A stretch of DNA of 53,752 nucleotides from Bianquea renquensis (GTDB taxonomy: Bacteria; Bacillota; Clostridia; Lachnospirales; Bianqueaceae): contig NZ_JACRSQ010000020.1 in the NCBI RefSeq assembly GCF_014384895.1, positions 1-53,752 on the forward strand, read 5' to 3'. The notes below the pieces were generated by a model, which made no database searches, was not told the origin of the DNA, and worked only from the letters and a program-made list of their open reading frames with translations. The position numbers and the translations under genes were made by a program. Positions 16,382 through 24,868 of this stretch are shown here, one piece after another (the first letter of the stretch is position 1; the number at the start of each line of letters is the position of its first letter).

Positions 16382-17097
16382 GGGAGCGCCTCTCGCTGCA
16401 ATCTCGCTTCTCTCTCCCGCTCCGCCTGCGGCTTTCGAAGATAGACCAGCTCTATGTCATCGCCACGGACGGGCAACATTCCTTCCCGACAATGCGCCAG
16501 CGCCAGCGCTGCCGCCGCCCCCGCGCGCAGATATCGCAGATGAGGCGGCGCTACCTTTACCCGCGGACCCAGCGTTTCCCTAAGCCTCTCTCCATAGGGA
16601 GGAATACCATCCCCTAATACAACACAGGGACCTTCCTGCTCCCCCAGCCGCTGAATCAGGTCTTCAACTGTCAACACAGCAGCCTCCTGGACACACCCCA
16701 GCGCGTCATCCTTCCGGCGATACAGCGCCGCATAAACCTGACCTCGCCTTGCATCCATAATCGGAACGAGTAGCTCATCGGCTAAAACCGCTCCATAGGC
16801 TAATACCTCTAAGGTCGGCAGCGGCATCACGGGAATATCCAGACCAAGAGCTAAGCCTTTTACTGTGGCAGCACCGATTCTAAGCCCTGTGAAGGAACCC
16901 GGTCCCACTGTCACCGCCAGCATATCTAAGTCATTCGGCTCTAGCTCCGCCTGGCACATTACAGATTGAACCATAGGCATTAACGTTTCGGAATGGGTCA
17001 GCTTGCCATTGATCATCTGCTCCGCCATCAGCATCTCATCCCTCTGCACCGCCACACTTGCCACTTGGGCTGATGCCTCGATTGCCAGTACAATCAC
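16378..17097 (-). CDS. tsaB: tRNA threonylcarbamoyladenosine biosynthesis protein TsaB
   Basis: A 239-residue ASKHA-fold protein. It starts with MIVLAIEASAQVASVAVQRD, followed by NGKLTHSETLMPMVQ and the signature VTVGPGSFTGLRIG at about 63-76. TsaB is the scaffold partner of TsaD and TsaE in making t6A37 on tRNAs that read ANN codons. The family's usual N-terminal motif ILAIDTS appears here as VLAIEAS. 4-nt overlaps on both sides link it to tsaE and rimI. tsaD is not in the window. Confidence 0.95.
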   Translation of the reverse strand: MIVLAIEASAQVASVAVQRDEMLMAEQMINGKLTHSETLMPMVQSVMCQAELEPNDLDMLAVTVGPGSFTGLRIGAATVKGLALGLDIPVMPLPTLEVLAYGAVLADELLVPIMDARRGQVYAALYRRKDDALGCVQEAAVLTVEDLIQRLGEQEGPCVVLGDGIPPYGERLRETLGPRVKVAPPHLRYLRAGAAAALALAHCREGMLPVRGDDIELVYLRKPQAEREREARLQREALP

Positions 17098-17531
17098 TGG
17101 TCTTCCCCTCCCTGTATGGTAATTTTTCTGTACTCCGTTCCCTTGGATAGATCCTTCTCAATATGAAGCCATTGCGCCTCCTTTGGGATATGCTCTGAAA
17201 TCTGATCTGCCCACTCAATCAGACAAACGCCGCCTCGGTCCAAATACTCTTCAAACCCAATGTCCCACAGCGCCTCCCCATCTTCCAGGCGATATACGTC
17301 AAAATGATACAAGGGCAGTCGGCCACTGTATTCATGGAGAATGGTAAAGGTGGGGCTGACAATATCCTCTACAATGTCGAGGCCAGCCGCAATCCCCTTT
17401 GCTAAAGCGGTCTTTCCTGTACCCAGATCCCCTGTAAGACAGAGGATATCCCCCGGTTTAGCCTGTTTCCCCAGCCTTACACCCAGCTGATACGTGTCGT
17501 TTTCTCGATATGATTGAACAATTTGTTCCAT
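17094..17531 (-). CDS. tsaE: tRNA threonylcarbamoyladenosine biosynthesis ATPase TsaE
   Basis: A 145-residue P-loop ATPase with Walker A GDLGTGKT at 34-41. The family motifs SPTFTILHEYSG and YHFDVYRL are present, along with the GVCLIEWAD strand. It supports the TsaB/TsaD complex during t6A synthesis. The start has GGAG about ten bases upstream, inside the end of the preceding L,D-transpeptidase gene (3-nt gap), so it is expressed from the promoter at 19105-19133. Confidence 0.95.
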   Translation of the reverse strand: MEQIVQSYRENDTYQLGVRLGKQAKPGDILCLTGDLGTGKTALAKGIAAGLDIVEDIVSPTFTILHEYSGRLPLYHFDVYRLEDGEALWDIGFEEYLDRGGVCLIEWADQISEHIPKEAQWLHIEKDLSKGTEYRKITIQGGEDQ

Positions 17532-17534
17532 GTC

Positions 17535-19067
17535 TCACGCTCCAGTTTCTTCTGTTGAGTCCGAGGGTTCCACGCCTTCCCCCTGGCTCTCCTCGGGCTC
17601 CGGCTTGCTTTCTTCCTCCAGTGTGATCACAGCAGTCTGCGCCGCTTTTGTTCCTACAACCTCATATCGAACGGTATATCGATTTCCTTCGCAGTTCTCG
17701 ATTACCGCCTCGACTGCGGCCTGCTGTCCCTTATCGCTTCCTTGGATGTGTGACACCTCCGTCACCTGTGCTTCAGAGGTCACGGTTCGATCCTCCACGC
17801 CTGTCAATTCCCCATAGTGGTCACGCTCAATCGTCTGTTGCAAAGTCTGCGTCAGGCCATTCTTGTCCGTCGCCGTGTACAGCACAACATAACTCCAGGG
17901 CGATTGGGCCTCAACCGCAGCGGTAAAGGATTTGATTCCGCTTTTATCACTGGCCTCCGCCATTTTCAGCGCCATATCCTCATTGAATTCTTCCAATTCC
18001 TCTATGAAAACGCGATTCATGGTGATCACCGGATAAACCGTATCCTGAACCGTAAACGTAGCCTGGGCTGTCGCCGTGCTCCCTGTGATATCTGTCACGG
18101 TATACGTCACGGAATAGGTTCCCAGTGTATTGGCATCCACTAAGCCGGATACCTCGACGGAATCCGTAATGTCATTGCCACATTTATCCAACCCTTTCAC
18201 ACCGGACATCACATCGACGCTTCCGCCATACTCGATGGTTCTGTCTGACACTCCCTTGAGCGACGCTTCTTTTAATTTCCACGGGTTGGCAGGATCCGGG
18301 TCCGTGGGATCCCATCCTGTCCCAGAAGGAAGCTTCAAAGCGGATGGCTTGCCTAAAGGGCCCGGATTTGAATCATTATAGATGATCACCGTAGTCCCCT
18401 TAGGGCAATTGTCCAAAATCCATTTGGCATCGATGGTCGTGAGACGGACGCAGCCAGCGGATGCCGTACTTCCCAACTTATTATAGTAATTCCATTTAAG
18501 TGTCGTATTGTCCTTCTCTTTATAGGGAACCGAGTGAAACAAAATGTGCCCTGTTATGCGTGTCGAATATTGTCCCCATACGTCGCCGTCCAGAATCTTC
18601 CACCGATACCGGTCGCTGGTCTTAAAGGTGCCCAGCGGCGTCGCTGAGCCAGTTGAACAGACCATGGCCTTGACAGGAATGGTATACTCATCCTTTTCAT
18701 CGAGTCCATATATGGTTACGCAGTTCATCTTTTTATTGACCTTGATGATGTATGGATTTTTCTTCTGAACCGGCTCCGCAGGGGCTGACGATGACTCCTG
18801 CGAACTTTCCTCTTCCGATTCTTCGACTTCCGATGTCTCCTCCAATTCCGAATCCTCTCCGCTGTCCTCCAGGAGCTCATCCTCCTCTGAGACCGGCTCC
18901 AGACTCGATGATTCCACGACGGAACTGCTTTCCATCCACTCCGATTCCGAAGACTGAATGTCACGGGAATCGCCTTGATTCGTACCGCCACAAGCTGTAA
19001 AAAAGATTAGGGGCATCAAGATCCCAAGGGCGATGACCCATCGTTTCCAGTTTTTTATATTTAGCAT
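17535..19067 (-). CDS. L,D-transpeptidase lipoprotein with Ig-like domains
   Basis: A 510-residue secreted lipoprotein. The signal peptide ends in a lipobox FTAC with Cys26. An acidic Ser/Glu-rich linker spans about 35-95. The YkuD-type L,D-transpeptidase domain is at about 105-225, with His178 in FHSVPYK and the catalytic Cys206 in STASAGCVRL. Two Ig-like (DUF5011-type) modules follow (GTYSVTYTVTDITGSTATAQ is one core), and the C-terminus is acidic. Such enzymes make 3-3 cross-links in peptidoglycan or attach proteins. The ATG at 19067 has AGAGGTG upstream; a GTG at 19076 is possible but overlaps the binding site. It is the first gene of the tsaE-tsaB-rimI-GH2 transcription unit. Confidence 0.9.
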   Translation of the reverse strand: MLNIKNWKRWVIALGILMPLIFFTACGGTNQGDSRDIQSSESEWMESSSVVESSSLEPVSEEDELLEDSGEDSELEETSEVEESEEESSQESSSAPAEPVQKKNPYIIKVNKKMNCVTIYGLDEKDEYTIPVKAMVCSTGSATPLGTFKTSDRYRWKILDGDVWGQYSTRITGHILFHSVPYKEKDNTTLKWNYYNKLGSTASAGCVRLTTIDAKWILDNCPKGTTVIIYNDSNPGPLGKPSALKLPSGTGWDPTDPDPANPWKLKEASLKGVSDRTIEYGGSVDVMSGVKGLDKCGNDITDSVEVSGLVDANTLGTYSVTYTVTDITGSTATAQATFTVQDTVYPVITMNRVFIEELEEFNEDMALKMAEASDKSGIKSFTAAVEAQSPWSYVVLYTATDKNGLTQTLQQTIERDHYGELTGVEDRTVTSEAQVTEVSHIQGSDKGQQAAVEAVIENCEGNRYTVRYEVVGTKAAQTAVITLEEESKPEPEESQGEGVEPSDSTEETGA

Positions 19068-19104
19068 TCTCTGCACCTCTTATCGCTACTTCTCTCAGGG
19101 TCTT

Positions 19105-19133
19105 AGTATATCACGAATTGGTAGGAATCGCAA
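19105..19133 (-). promoter_or_regulatory. Promoter of the ldt-tsaE-tsaB-rimI-GH2 operon
   Basis: On the minus strand TTGCGA (19128-19133) and TATACT (19105-19110) are spaced by 17 bp. The start codon is 38 nt downstream. Confidence 0.72.
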
Positions 19134-19154
19134 TTCTTAGTTTCCTCCGATTAT

Positions 19155-19270
19155 AAAAAAGTTCGCGTTCCGCGAACTTTGGAAGAACCTCCGGTTCTTC
19201 AGAATTGCGTCCGCCTCCTGGCTCCCTTCCTTTAGGACAAAAAAGTTCGCGTTCCGGCGGCCTTCCTTTA
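19155..19270 (+). repeat. Composite hairpin repeat, copy 2 (with a partial second copy)
   Basis: The stretch reads AAAAAAGTTCGCGTTCCGCGAACTTT, then GGAAGAACCTCCGGTTCTTC, then AGAATTGCGTCCGCCTCC. It then repeats AAAAAAGTTCGCGTTCC followed by GGCGG. Two of the three hairpins of the dispersed repeat are complete, and the third is broken by a second partial copy. Confidence 0.75.
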
Positions 19271-19273
19271 GGT

Positions 19274-19323
19274 AAAAAATAGGCCACATTTTGACATTCT
19301 CTGTCAAATTGTAGCCTATTTTT
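19274..19323. terminator. Bidirectional terminator
   Basis: AAAAATAGGC and GCCTATTTTT arms with an inner TTTGACA/TGTCAAA stem form a long imperfect hairpin flanked by A and T runs. It lies just after the 19359-19817 gene on the minus strand. Confidence 0.82.
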
Positions 19324-19358
19324 GCGAAAAACCTATTTCCTGGGAAATAAATGTCATT

Positions 19359-19817
19359 TTATTGGTAATACGCCTCATCAACAATGGAAAAGCAAATGAT
19401 AGGCCTCATCATGGAATCAATGCCCTCTTCAGACGCCTCGAAACAGATTCCCGGATAGCCTGGTATCACATAAACACCGCCATCGTCTTTAATCTCACCC
19501 GTCACATTCAAGACATCCTGTACACTGGAACCCAGCCCAACACCTCGAAACCGCCCCTTAAAATCGTCATAGACGGAGATGCGGTGCACATAATCCTTTT
19601 TCTTGTCCATAGTAAACATCATGTTGGATGTCGTGATGATCACCGTGTCCGGATCCGGAGATGTTGTGATATATGCCTTTCTCCTGCGAGACAAATACTC
19701 TTTAACATGCTTCGACGTCCAGCCGATCTGCGCTTCATCCAATGACTGTCCTGGCAAAATCTCAATCTGTTCCGCCATCTTCTCATTGAGAAGATCCCGT
19801 CTCTCTTCCAAGTCCAT
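19359..19817 (-). CDS. Conserved-looking protein of unknown function
   Basis: A 152-residue soluble protein, start fixed by AGGAGG seven bases before the ATG at 19817. The first 50 residues are charged and helical (LEERRDLLNEKMAEQIEI). The rest looks like alternating beta strands with TVIITTSNMMF, YVHRISVYDDFKGRF, GVGLGSSVQDVLNVTG, GVYVIPGYPGICFE and PIICFSIVDE. The GVGLGSSVQDVL segment resembles bacterial repeats that recur in small immunity-like or calcium-chelating proteins, but no family is claimed. It lies 56 nt after the thioesterase and is the last gene of the AKR-thioesterase unit. Confidence 0.7.
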   Translation of the reverse strand: MDLEERRDLLNEKMAEQIEILPGQSLDEAQIGWTSKHVKEYLSRRRKAYITTSPDPDTVIITTSNMMFTMDKKKDYVHRISVYDDFKGRFRGVGLGSSVQDVLNVTGEIKDDGGVYVIPGYPGICFEASEEGIDSMMRPIICFSIVDEAYYQ

Positions 19818-19873
19818 AGAAAAAACCTCCTTCAAACAAACCTCGAAGGTAGGATTTCCAGAACTGTAGGATT

Positions 19874-20383
19874 TCATTCTTCCCGAAATGATTTGATTCC
19901 CCGGAGATTCTGATTTTTTCTCCGATGAATGATCTCATGCCGTTTTTTCCCCTCTTCATAGAGTTTGCAGGAATATGCATCCTCCGGGTCGATCTCAATG
20001 GGAGGAACCTTCTGGGGCCTTCCGTTGGCGTCCAGAGATACCATTGTAAAAAATGCGGTTTGGGCAATGAAGGACTCCTGTTCATCGATCAGGTCCTCCA
20101 CCTCCACCATAACAAAGACCTCCATAGACGTATTGCCGGTATAGATCACCTGTGCCTGACAGGTTACCAGTTGCCCGATGGTAACCGGCTTGTGAAAGAT
20201 AAGCTCATCCACTCTCGCGGTGACCACGTTGCTGCGCGCATATTTCTGGGCCGCTACACCAGCCGCGCTGTCCATCATCTTCATGATCTCGCCGCCGTGG
20301 ATTTTCCCGCCGGGATTCGTCTGGTTCGGCAATACCATCTGGGCCAGCACGGCTTTGCTGCTTTGGGGTGTGTGTGCTTTCAT
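19874..20383 (-). CDS. Acyl-CoA thioesterase, hotdog fold (YciA/YkhA type)
   Basis: A 169-residue single hotdog-domain thioesterase that hydrolyses acyl-CoA to free acid and CoA. The signature is LPNQTNPGGKIHGGEIMKMMD at its start (PNQ-TN, GG-HGG-M, with Asp as the likely catalytic acid), then YARSNVVTARVDEL and FHKPVTIGQLV. A charged C-terminal tail of about 30 residues is typical of the BACH-like family. The start has GGGAGGAAC upstream. It lies 13 nt after the aldo/keto reductase gene. Confidence 0.92.
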   Translation of the reverse strand: MKAHTPQSSKAVLAQMVLPNQTNPGGKIHGGEIMKMMDSAAGVAAQKYARSNVVTARVDELIFHKPVTIGQLVTCQAQVIYTGNTSMEVFVMVEVEDLIDEQESFIAQTAFFTMVSLDANGRPQKVPPIEIDPEDAYSCKLYEEGKKRHEIIHRRKNQNLRGIKSFREE

Positions 20384-20396
20384 AAGTTCCTCCCTT

Positions 20397-21215
20397 CTAA
20401 AAATTGAAATGATCCGGATCCGATCCGCTTCTCTCCCCGCGGTCGAGCTGAAGAATCCTCTTCATGTCCAGCGCCGATAATTCAAAATCAAAGATCCCCA
20501 TATTTTCTTGCATACGGCACTCCGAGGATGACTTGGGAATCGTGACGACTCCCATCTGCAAATCCCAGCGCAGAATGATTTGCGACGGCGTTTTACCGTA
20601 GGCTTTTGCCAATTCCACAATCAGAGGCTCGCTCAACATCCGTCCCCGCATAAGGGGGCTCCAGGCCTCGTACTGAATCTGGTGCTCCCGACAGAACGTC
20701 AGAAGTGGCTCCTGAACTAGATATGGATGAAATTCGATTTGATCCACCATAGGCGCGATCTCACAGTCTGCCATAAGCTCTTCCAGATGGTGCCGATGAA
20801 AGTTGGACACTCCGATCGCCTTCGCCCGTCCTTCCTTATAGATGCGCTCCAATGCTTTCCAGGATTCATTCCGCAAGGGTTTAGGCCAATGAATCAGGTA
20901 CAGATCCACATACTCCGTGCCCAAACGCTTCAAAGATTCCTCAAAGGCCCGAAGCGTCTTGTCGTAGCCGTGTTCAGTATTCCAGAGCTTGGTCGTCAAA
21001 AAAATTTCTTCCCTGGGAACGGCACTCTCCCGAATCCCCTGTCCAACTCCCTCTTCATTGTGATATGCCGCCGCCGTATCGATATGCCGGTAACCCATCT
21101 CGATAGCGGCTAAAACAGACCGTTTGGCCTCGTCCGTTTCCATTTGCCATGTCCCAAACCCTAACATTGGCATTTGCTTTCCATTGGATAGCATAGCGCA
21201 GGAATGAATATCCAA
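20397..21215 (-). CDS. Aldo/keto reductase
   Basis: A 272-residue NADPH-dependent AKR of the 2,5-diketogluconate reductase/prostaglandin F synthase-like group. The catalytic tetrad is visible: Asp46, Tyr51 (DTAAAYHNEEGVG), Lys76 (LTTKLWNT) and His109 (LYLIHWPKP). The cofactor-binding end is IPKSSSECRMQEN. The start is placed at TTG 21215, where AAGGAGG is eight bases upstream. The GTG two codons earlier is too close to that site. A TATAAT -10 box lies about 50 nt upstream. The physiological substrate is not evident. Confidence 0.92.
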   Translation of the reverse strand: MDIHSCAMLSNGKQMPMLGFGTWQMETDEAKRSVLAAIEMGYRHIDTAAAYHNEEGVGQGIRESAVPREEIFLTTKLWNTEHGYDKTLRAFEESLKRLGTEYVDLYLIHWPKPLRNESWKALERIYKEGRAKAIGVSNFHRHHLEELMADCEIAPMVDQIEFHPYLVQEPLLTFCREHQIQYEAWSPLMRGRMLSEPLIVELAKAYGKTPSQIILRWDLQMGVVTIPKSSSECRMQENMGIFDFELSALDMKRILQLDRGERSGSDPDHFNF

Positions 21216-21304
21216 TCTCACAACCTCCTTCGGTGTGCTTCCAGTCTTTTATTATATCCCATCGCTGTAGAAAAAATGTGGCAGATCGATAGTGCGACAG
21301 CGGA

Positions 21305-22282
21305 TTAATAATTTTCCAACAAATATTTATAGAACTCCGAATAATCAGTGCGTTTTTTTGCAGTGAAATCAATGGCCTCACGGGGATGGCAGTTTAATTG
21401 GCCCGTAAACATATATTGGAGATCATACCCCCAGGAAACCCCCTGTTCCTTCAGGGGAAGCATATAGTTTTCGATGAAGAGCAATAGATTGTAAAGGTTA
21501 TATTTCGGATTTTTTAGAAAGCCAAGGAGGAGTTCCATCGGGCAATTTCCCGCGCCTCGCCCCATGCCCTGTGCCGTAGCATCGAGATACGAGACGCCGT
21601 AGGACATGGTTTCGATCGTGTTGGCAAAGGCAAGATTTTGATTGTTGTGTGCGTGAAACCCAACTTTCTTCCCCGTCTTTTCCGCGGCGGTGAGATATAT
21701 CTTCGCGAGTTCCGACGCATTTTCTGGGTACAGCGACCCAAAGCTGTCGACGAGATACATCACATCGACGCTGGAAGCTGTGATCATTTCCAATGCCTGC
21801 TCCACCTGATCCAAATTGGCCTGTGAGATTGCCATAATATTGCAAGTCGTCTCATAGCCAAGATTGTGTAAGTATTCGATCATTTCAATGGCCGCAGGTA
21901 TCTGATGGATATAGCAGGCGACACGGACCATATCGATCACACTCTCGCTTTTAGGCAAGAAATCGGTTTTGAAATCGCATCGCCCCACATCTGCCATAAC
22001 AGCAATTTTCATATCCGAGATATTGTCGCCAACAATGGCGCGGATATGGTCTTCATTGCAGAATTTCCACTTTCCAAAGTCACTTTCACGGAACATATTT
22101 TTGCTCGCCTTGTACCCAAATTCCATATAGTCTACGCCGCATTTAATGTTTATTTTATAGAGTTCTGTCACGAATTCGTCCGTAAACTCAAAATTATTGC
22201 AAAGTCCGCCGTCCCGTATCGTCGCGTCAAGGACTTTAATGTCATCCCTGACTCCCATCAAACTGCCTTTTCTTGATGTCAT
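21305..22282 (-). CDS. DRE-TIM metallolyase-type aldolase
   Basis: A 325-residue TIM-barrel protein of the HMG-CoA lyase/4-hydroxy-2-oxovalerate aldolase superfamily. The metal and substrate motif is DATIRDGG at 19-26 in place of the more usual DTTLRDG. The metal-binding histidines are in GFHAHNNQNLA, and MGRGAGN is the catalytic loop. The C-terminal 60 residues differ from standard aldolases and end with a tyrosine-rich tail. Which oxo-acid is cleaved or condensed is not known. Relatives are often listed only as aldolase catalytic domain-containing proteins and some lie in surface-polysaccharide loci. It is transcribed alone from a perfect consensus promoter. Its base composition is lower in G+C than its neighbours, which hints at transfer. 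Confidence 0.8.
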   Translation of the reverse strand: MTSRKGSLMGVRDDIKVLDATIRDGGLCNNFEFTDEFVTELYKINIKCGVDYMEFGYKASKNMFRESDFGKWKFCNEDHIRAIVGDNISDMKIAVMADVGRCDFKTDFLPKSESVIDMVRVACYIHQIPAAIEMIEYLHNLGYETTCNIMAISQANLDQVEQALEMITASSVDVMYLVDSFGSLYPENASELAKIYLTAAEKTGKKVGFHAHNNQNLAFANTIETMSYGVSYLDATAQGMGRGAGNCPMELLLGFLKNPKYNLYNLLLFIENYMLPLKEQGVSWGYDLQYMFTGQLNCHPREAIDFTAKKRTDYSEFYKYLLENY

Positions 22283-22324
22283 CGTTTTATCTCCTATACT
22301 ATACTGTACTTTGATTTTAAAAGT

Positions 22325-22353
22325 ATTATAGCACCGCGACAGCGGTTTGTCAA
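22325..22353 (-). promoter_or_regulatory. Consensus promoter of the aldolase gene
   Basis: On the minus strand TTGACA (22348-22353) and TATAAT (22325-22330) are spaced by exactly 17 bp, matching the sigma-A consensus at all 12 positions. Confidence 0.9.
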
Positions 22354-22392
22354 AACTTCCATCCCATCATGGTTGCAGGCGCAGAATCCTTC

Positions 22393-22421
22393 TTGAGTAT
22401 TTTTCCAAATCGTGCTACAAT
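22393..22421 (+). promoter_or_regulatory. Promoter of the ECF sigma/anti-sigma operon
   Basis: TTGAGT (22393-22398) and TACAAT (22416-22421) are spaced by 17 bp. The leader is about 137 nt and contains a fragment of the dispersed hairpin repeat. Confidence 0.7.
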
Positions 22422-22461
22422 TAAACTGTAGATGAAAGCGGAGGTTCCTTTCTACATGCAT

Positions 22462-22500
22462 TCGGTCCGCCCAAGGCGGATTTTCCAATCGGACAAAAAA
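22462..22500 (+). repeat. Partial composite hairpin repeat, copy 3
   Basis: GGTCCGCC-CAA-GGCGGATTTTCC followed by AATCGGACAAAAAAAA reproduces the third hairpin of the repeat, with its T-rich tail. It lies in the leader of the sigma gene, where it could act as an attenuator. Confidence 0.55.
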
Positions 22501-22564
22501 AATTTTTTTCCATGCAATATTGTACCTTCCTCACGCATTATTCTATTGACAGGAGAAGACAGCT

Positions 22565-23134
22565 ATGGTTATGACGTCATCAGCACATTCGAACAGTTCG
22601 CCGCGGCGCGCCTCTGTCGAGGAAGCCCTGCTCTTCCAAATTGCCTCCGGAAGCAAGGAAGCGCTTGCCCAGCTTTACGCAGAGACCAAATCCGCGGTCT
22701 ATGGCTTTGCCTTGTCTATTTTGAAAAACAGTCACGATGCGGAGGATATTATGCAGGAGGCGTATATTCGCATTTACGCCAATGCCCACACTTATAAGAC
22801 GCAGGGGAAACCTTTGGCTTGGATCTTGACTATCGTTCGCAATCTCGCGCTCATGAAACTTCGAGAGCAAAAACGAGTCACCACCCTTCCACCGGAGGAC
22901 TGGGAGATTCCCGATGTCACCCACGGACCGGATGATACCAAGCTCCTTGTCAGCGCACTCCTGAACCGGTTGACCGACCAAGAGCGGCAGATTGTCATAC
23001 TTCACTCTCTGACAGCGCTTAAACACCGAGAGATCGCCGCACTGCTCGATCTTCCACTCCCGACTGTCCTTTCAAAATACCATCGTGCTTTAGAGAAGCT
23101 AAAAAAATCCATGAAGGAGGAGGATCCTCGATGA
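22565..23134 (+). CDS. ECF sigma factor
   Basis: A 189-residue extracytoplasmic-function sigma factor. Region 2 is at about 25-95 (LAQLYAETKSAVYGFALSIL, then DAEDIMQEAYIRIY and KPLAWILTIVRNLALMKLR). Region 4 is at about 130-185 (LTDQERQIVILHSLTALKHR followed by EIAALLDLPLPTVLSKYHRALEK split into the two helices of the DNA-binding motif). AGGAG lies nine bases before the ATG. Its stop overlaps the start of the membrane partner by 4 nt. Regulation is expected through that protein. Confidence 0.94.
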   Translation: MVMTSSAHSNSSPRRASVEEALLFQIASGSKEALAQLYAETKSAVYGFALSILKNSHDAEDIMQEAYIRIYANAHTYKTQGKPLAWILTIVRNLALMKLREQKRVTTLPPEDWEIPDVTHGPDDTKLLVSALLNRLTDQERQIVILHSLTALKHREIAALLDLPLPTVLSKYHRALEKLKKSMKEEDPR

Positions 23135-24855
23135 AGGACCGTGATATTGAAAACAGACTGGCAACTTACGTACAACAGACCACGCCCGACGTTCTGGACT
23201 CCGTCCTTCAGCAATGCGATGAGCAGGAAGGAAGAGTGTTACCTATGTCCAGCATACAGAAAATCAACCACCATCCTAAAAAGCGCACCTGGCGTATTGC
23301 CCTGAGCGCTGCCGCTGCCGTATTCATTCTGGCGACGGGACTCATTATGGGATATCAATATCAATCCCTGCACCGCGTCGATTCCATCGTAGAGATCGAC
23401 GTCAATCCCAGCATTGAGCTTAAAATCAACCGGCAAGAAAAAATACTCTCCGCCACTCCACTCAACACGGACGCGGATGTTATCTTAGATGGAATGGATC
23501 TAAAGGGCGTGGACCTGGATATCGCCCTCAACGCCCTGATCGGCTCCATGCTTAAAAATGGATATGTGAATGAACTGAGAAATTCCGTTCTGATCTCAGT
23601 GGAAAATGAAGACGAAGCCAAAAGTGCCGCCCTCTCCCAGCGCTTGACAGAGGAGGTCAACAAGCTTTTGGCCGACAGCAGCATTCAGGGTGCTGTCTTG
23701 AGCCAAACCCTCACGGGCACGGAGGATTTAGAGCAGCTTGCGCAGACCTATGGGATTTCCTTGGGAAAGGCCGCTGTAATCCAACTTTTGGTTGAGCAGG
23801 ATCCCTCCCTGACCTTTGAGGACATGGCCAACCTCTCCATCAATGACCTCAACTTGCTGCTCTCCTCAAAAAATGCGGATCTCAACAAGATAACGTCCGT
23901 CGGCGATGCAAGCTCTGGCGCGTATATCGGAGAAGAAAAAGCCAAATCCATCGCCGTTGAGCACGCACAAGTATCCCTTTCGGAGGCGGCATTTCAAAAA
24001 GTCGAATTGGACTACGAGGACGGGCGCGTCGTCTATGAGGTGGAGTTTTCCAGCGCCGGAACGGATTATGAGTATGAGATCGACGCCGCGGAAGGAACCG
24101 TTCTCAAATATGAGAGGGAACAGAAACGCACTGCCAACTCCACCAACTCCAGCACATCCCAGAGCTACATCGGGGAGGAGGACGCCAAAATGAAGGCGCT
24201 AACCCATGCGGGGCTCTCGTCTTCTGACGTCCAGTTTGTCAAAGCAGAGCTGGACATCGATGACGGAAAGGCCCACTATGACGTGGAATTTTACAGCGGC
24301 ACTACAGAATACGACTATGAGGTCGATGCCTATGACGGCACGATTCTAAAATTCGACGCGGATGTGGAGAACTTTACCATTCCCACCAACGACAGCTCCG
24401 CCTCCTATCTTGGCGACGCCAAGGCCAAAGCCGCCGCCCTACAGCACGCCAATCTGTCGGAGGGCGACGTGACCTTCACTAAGGTCAAGCTGGACCACGA
24501 CGACGGTCGGATGATCTATGATGTAGAATTCTACAGCAGCAGCGGGGACTACGAGTATGAAATCGACGCCTTCAGCGGCGCAATTCTGGAATGGGATTGT
24601 GATGCGAAACATTCCGGCCAGAATGACGCTTCGTCACCAGACTATATCAGCCAGGACCAGGCGAAATCCATCGCGCTGGAAAAGGCCGGTCTCTCCGACT
24701 CCGCGGTTACCTTTTATAAAGTGAATCTGGATTACGACGATGGAAGGGCCCTCTATGAGCTGGAATTCAAAAGCGGGTCTATGGAATATGAGGCGGAGAT
24801 CGACGCTGTATCTGGGGCTATTCTTGATTGGGACAGCGAGAGGGACGATGATTAG
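23131..24855 (+). CDS. RsgI-like anti-sigma membrane protein with four PepSY repeats
   Basis: A 574-residue single-pass protein. Residues 1-52 are cytoplasmic. One membrane segment spans about 54-76. The next domain (about 80-250) has the RsgI-type core SIVEIDVNPSIELKIN at about 85-100. Four tandem PepSY-like units then follow at about 264-332, 347-416, 427-492 and 507-574. Each has the pattern YIGEE/D-AK-A--HA-LS, then a KVELDYEDGR-like strand, YEVEFxSxxxxYEYEIDA and a final GTILKxD. The external part would respond to an envelope signal and control the co-encoded sigma factor (inference). RsgI proteins elsewhere carry carbohydrate-binding modules; PepSY units in this position suggest protease inhibition or peptide/metal sensing. 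The C-terminal repeat ends at the stop without a linker. Confidence 0.85.
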   Translation: MKDRDIENRLATYVQQTTPDVLDSVLQQCDEQEGRVLPMSSIQKINHHPKKRTWRIALSAAAAVFILATGLIMGYQYQSLHRVDSIVEIDVNPSIELKINRQEKILSATPLNTDADVILDGMDLKGVDLDIALNALIGSMLKNGYVNELRNSVLISVENEDEAKSAALSQRLTEEVNKLLADSSIQGAVLSQTLTGTEDLEQLAQTYGISLGKAAVIQLLVEQDPSLTFEDMANLSINDLNLLLSSKNADLNKITSVGDASSGAYIGEEKAKSIAVEHAQVSLSEAAFQKVELDYEDGRVVYEVEFSSAGTDYEYEIDAAEGTVLKYEREQKRTANSTNSSTSQSYIGEEDAKMKALTHAGLSSSDVQFVKAELDIDDGKAHYDVEFYSGTTEYDYEVDAYDGTILKFDADVENFTIPTNDSSASYLGDAKAKAAALQHANLSEGDVTFTKVKLDHDDGRMIYDVEFYSSSGDYEYEIDAFSGAILEWDCDAKHSGQNDASSPDYISQDQAKSIALEKAGLSDSAVTFYKVNLDYDDGRALYELEFKSGSMEYEAEIDAVSGAILDWDSERDDD

Positions 24856-24868
24856 CGCCATCAAGAAA

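Noticed and set aside
22294..22488. Small ORF on the minus strand upstream of the aldolase
   Set aside because: It overlaps two promoters and a repeat fragment and lacks a ribosome binding site.
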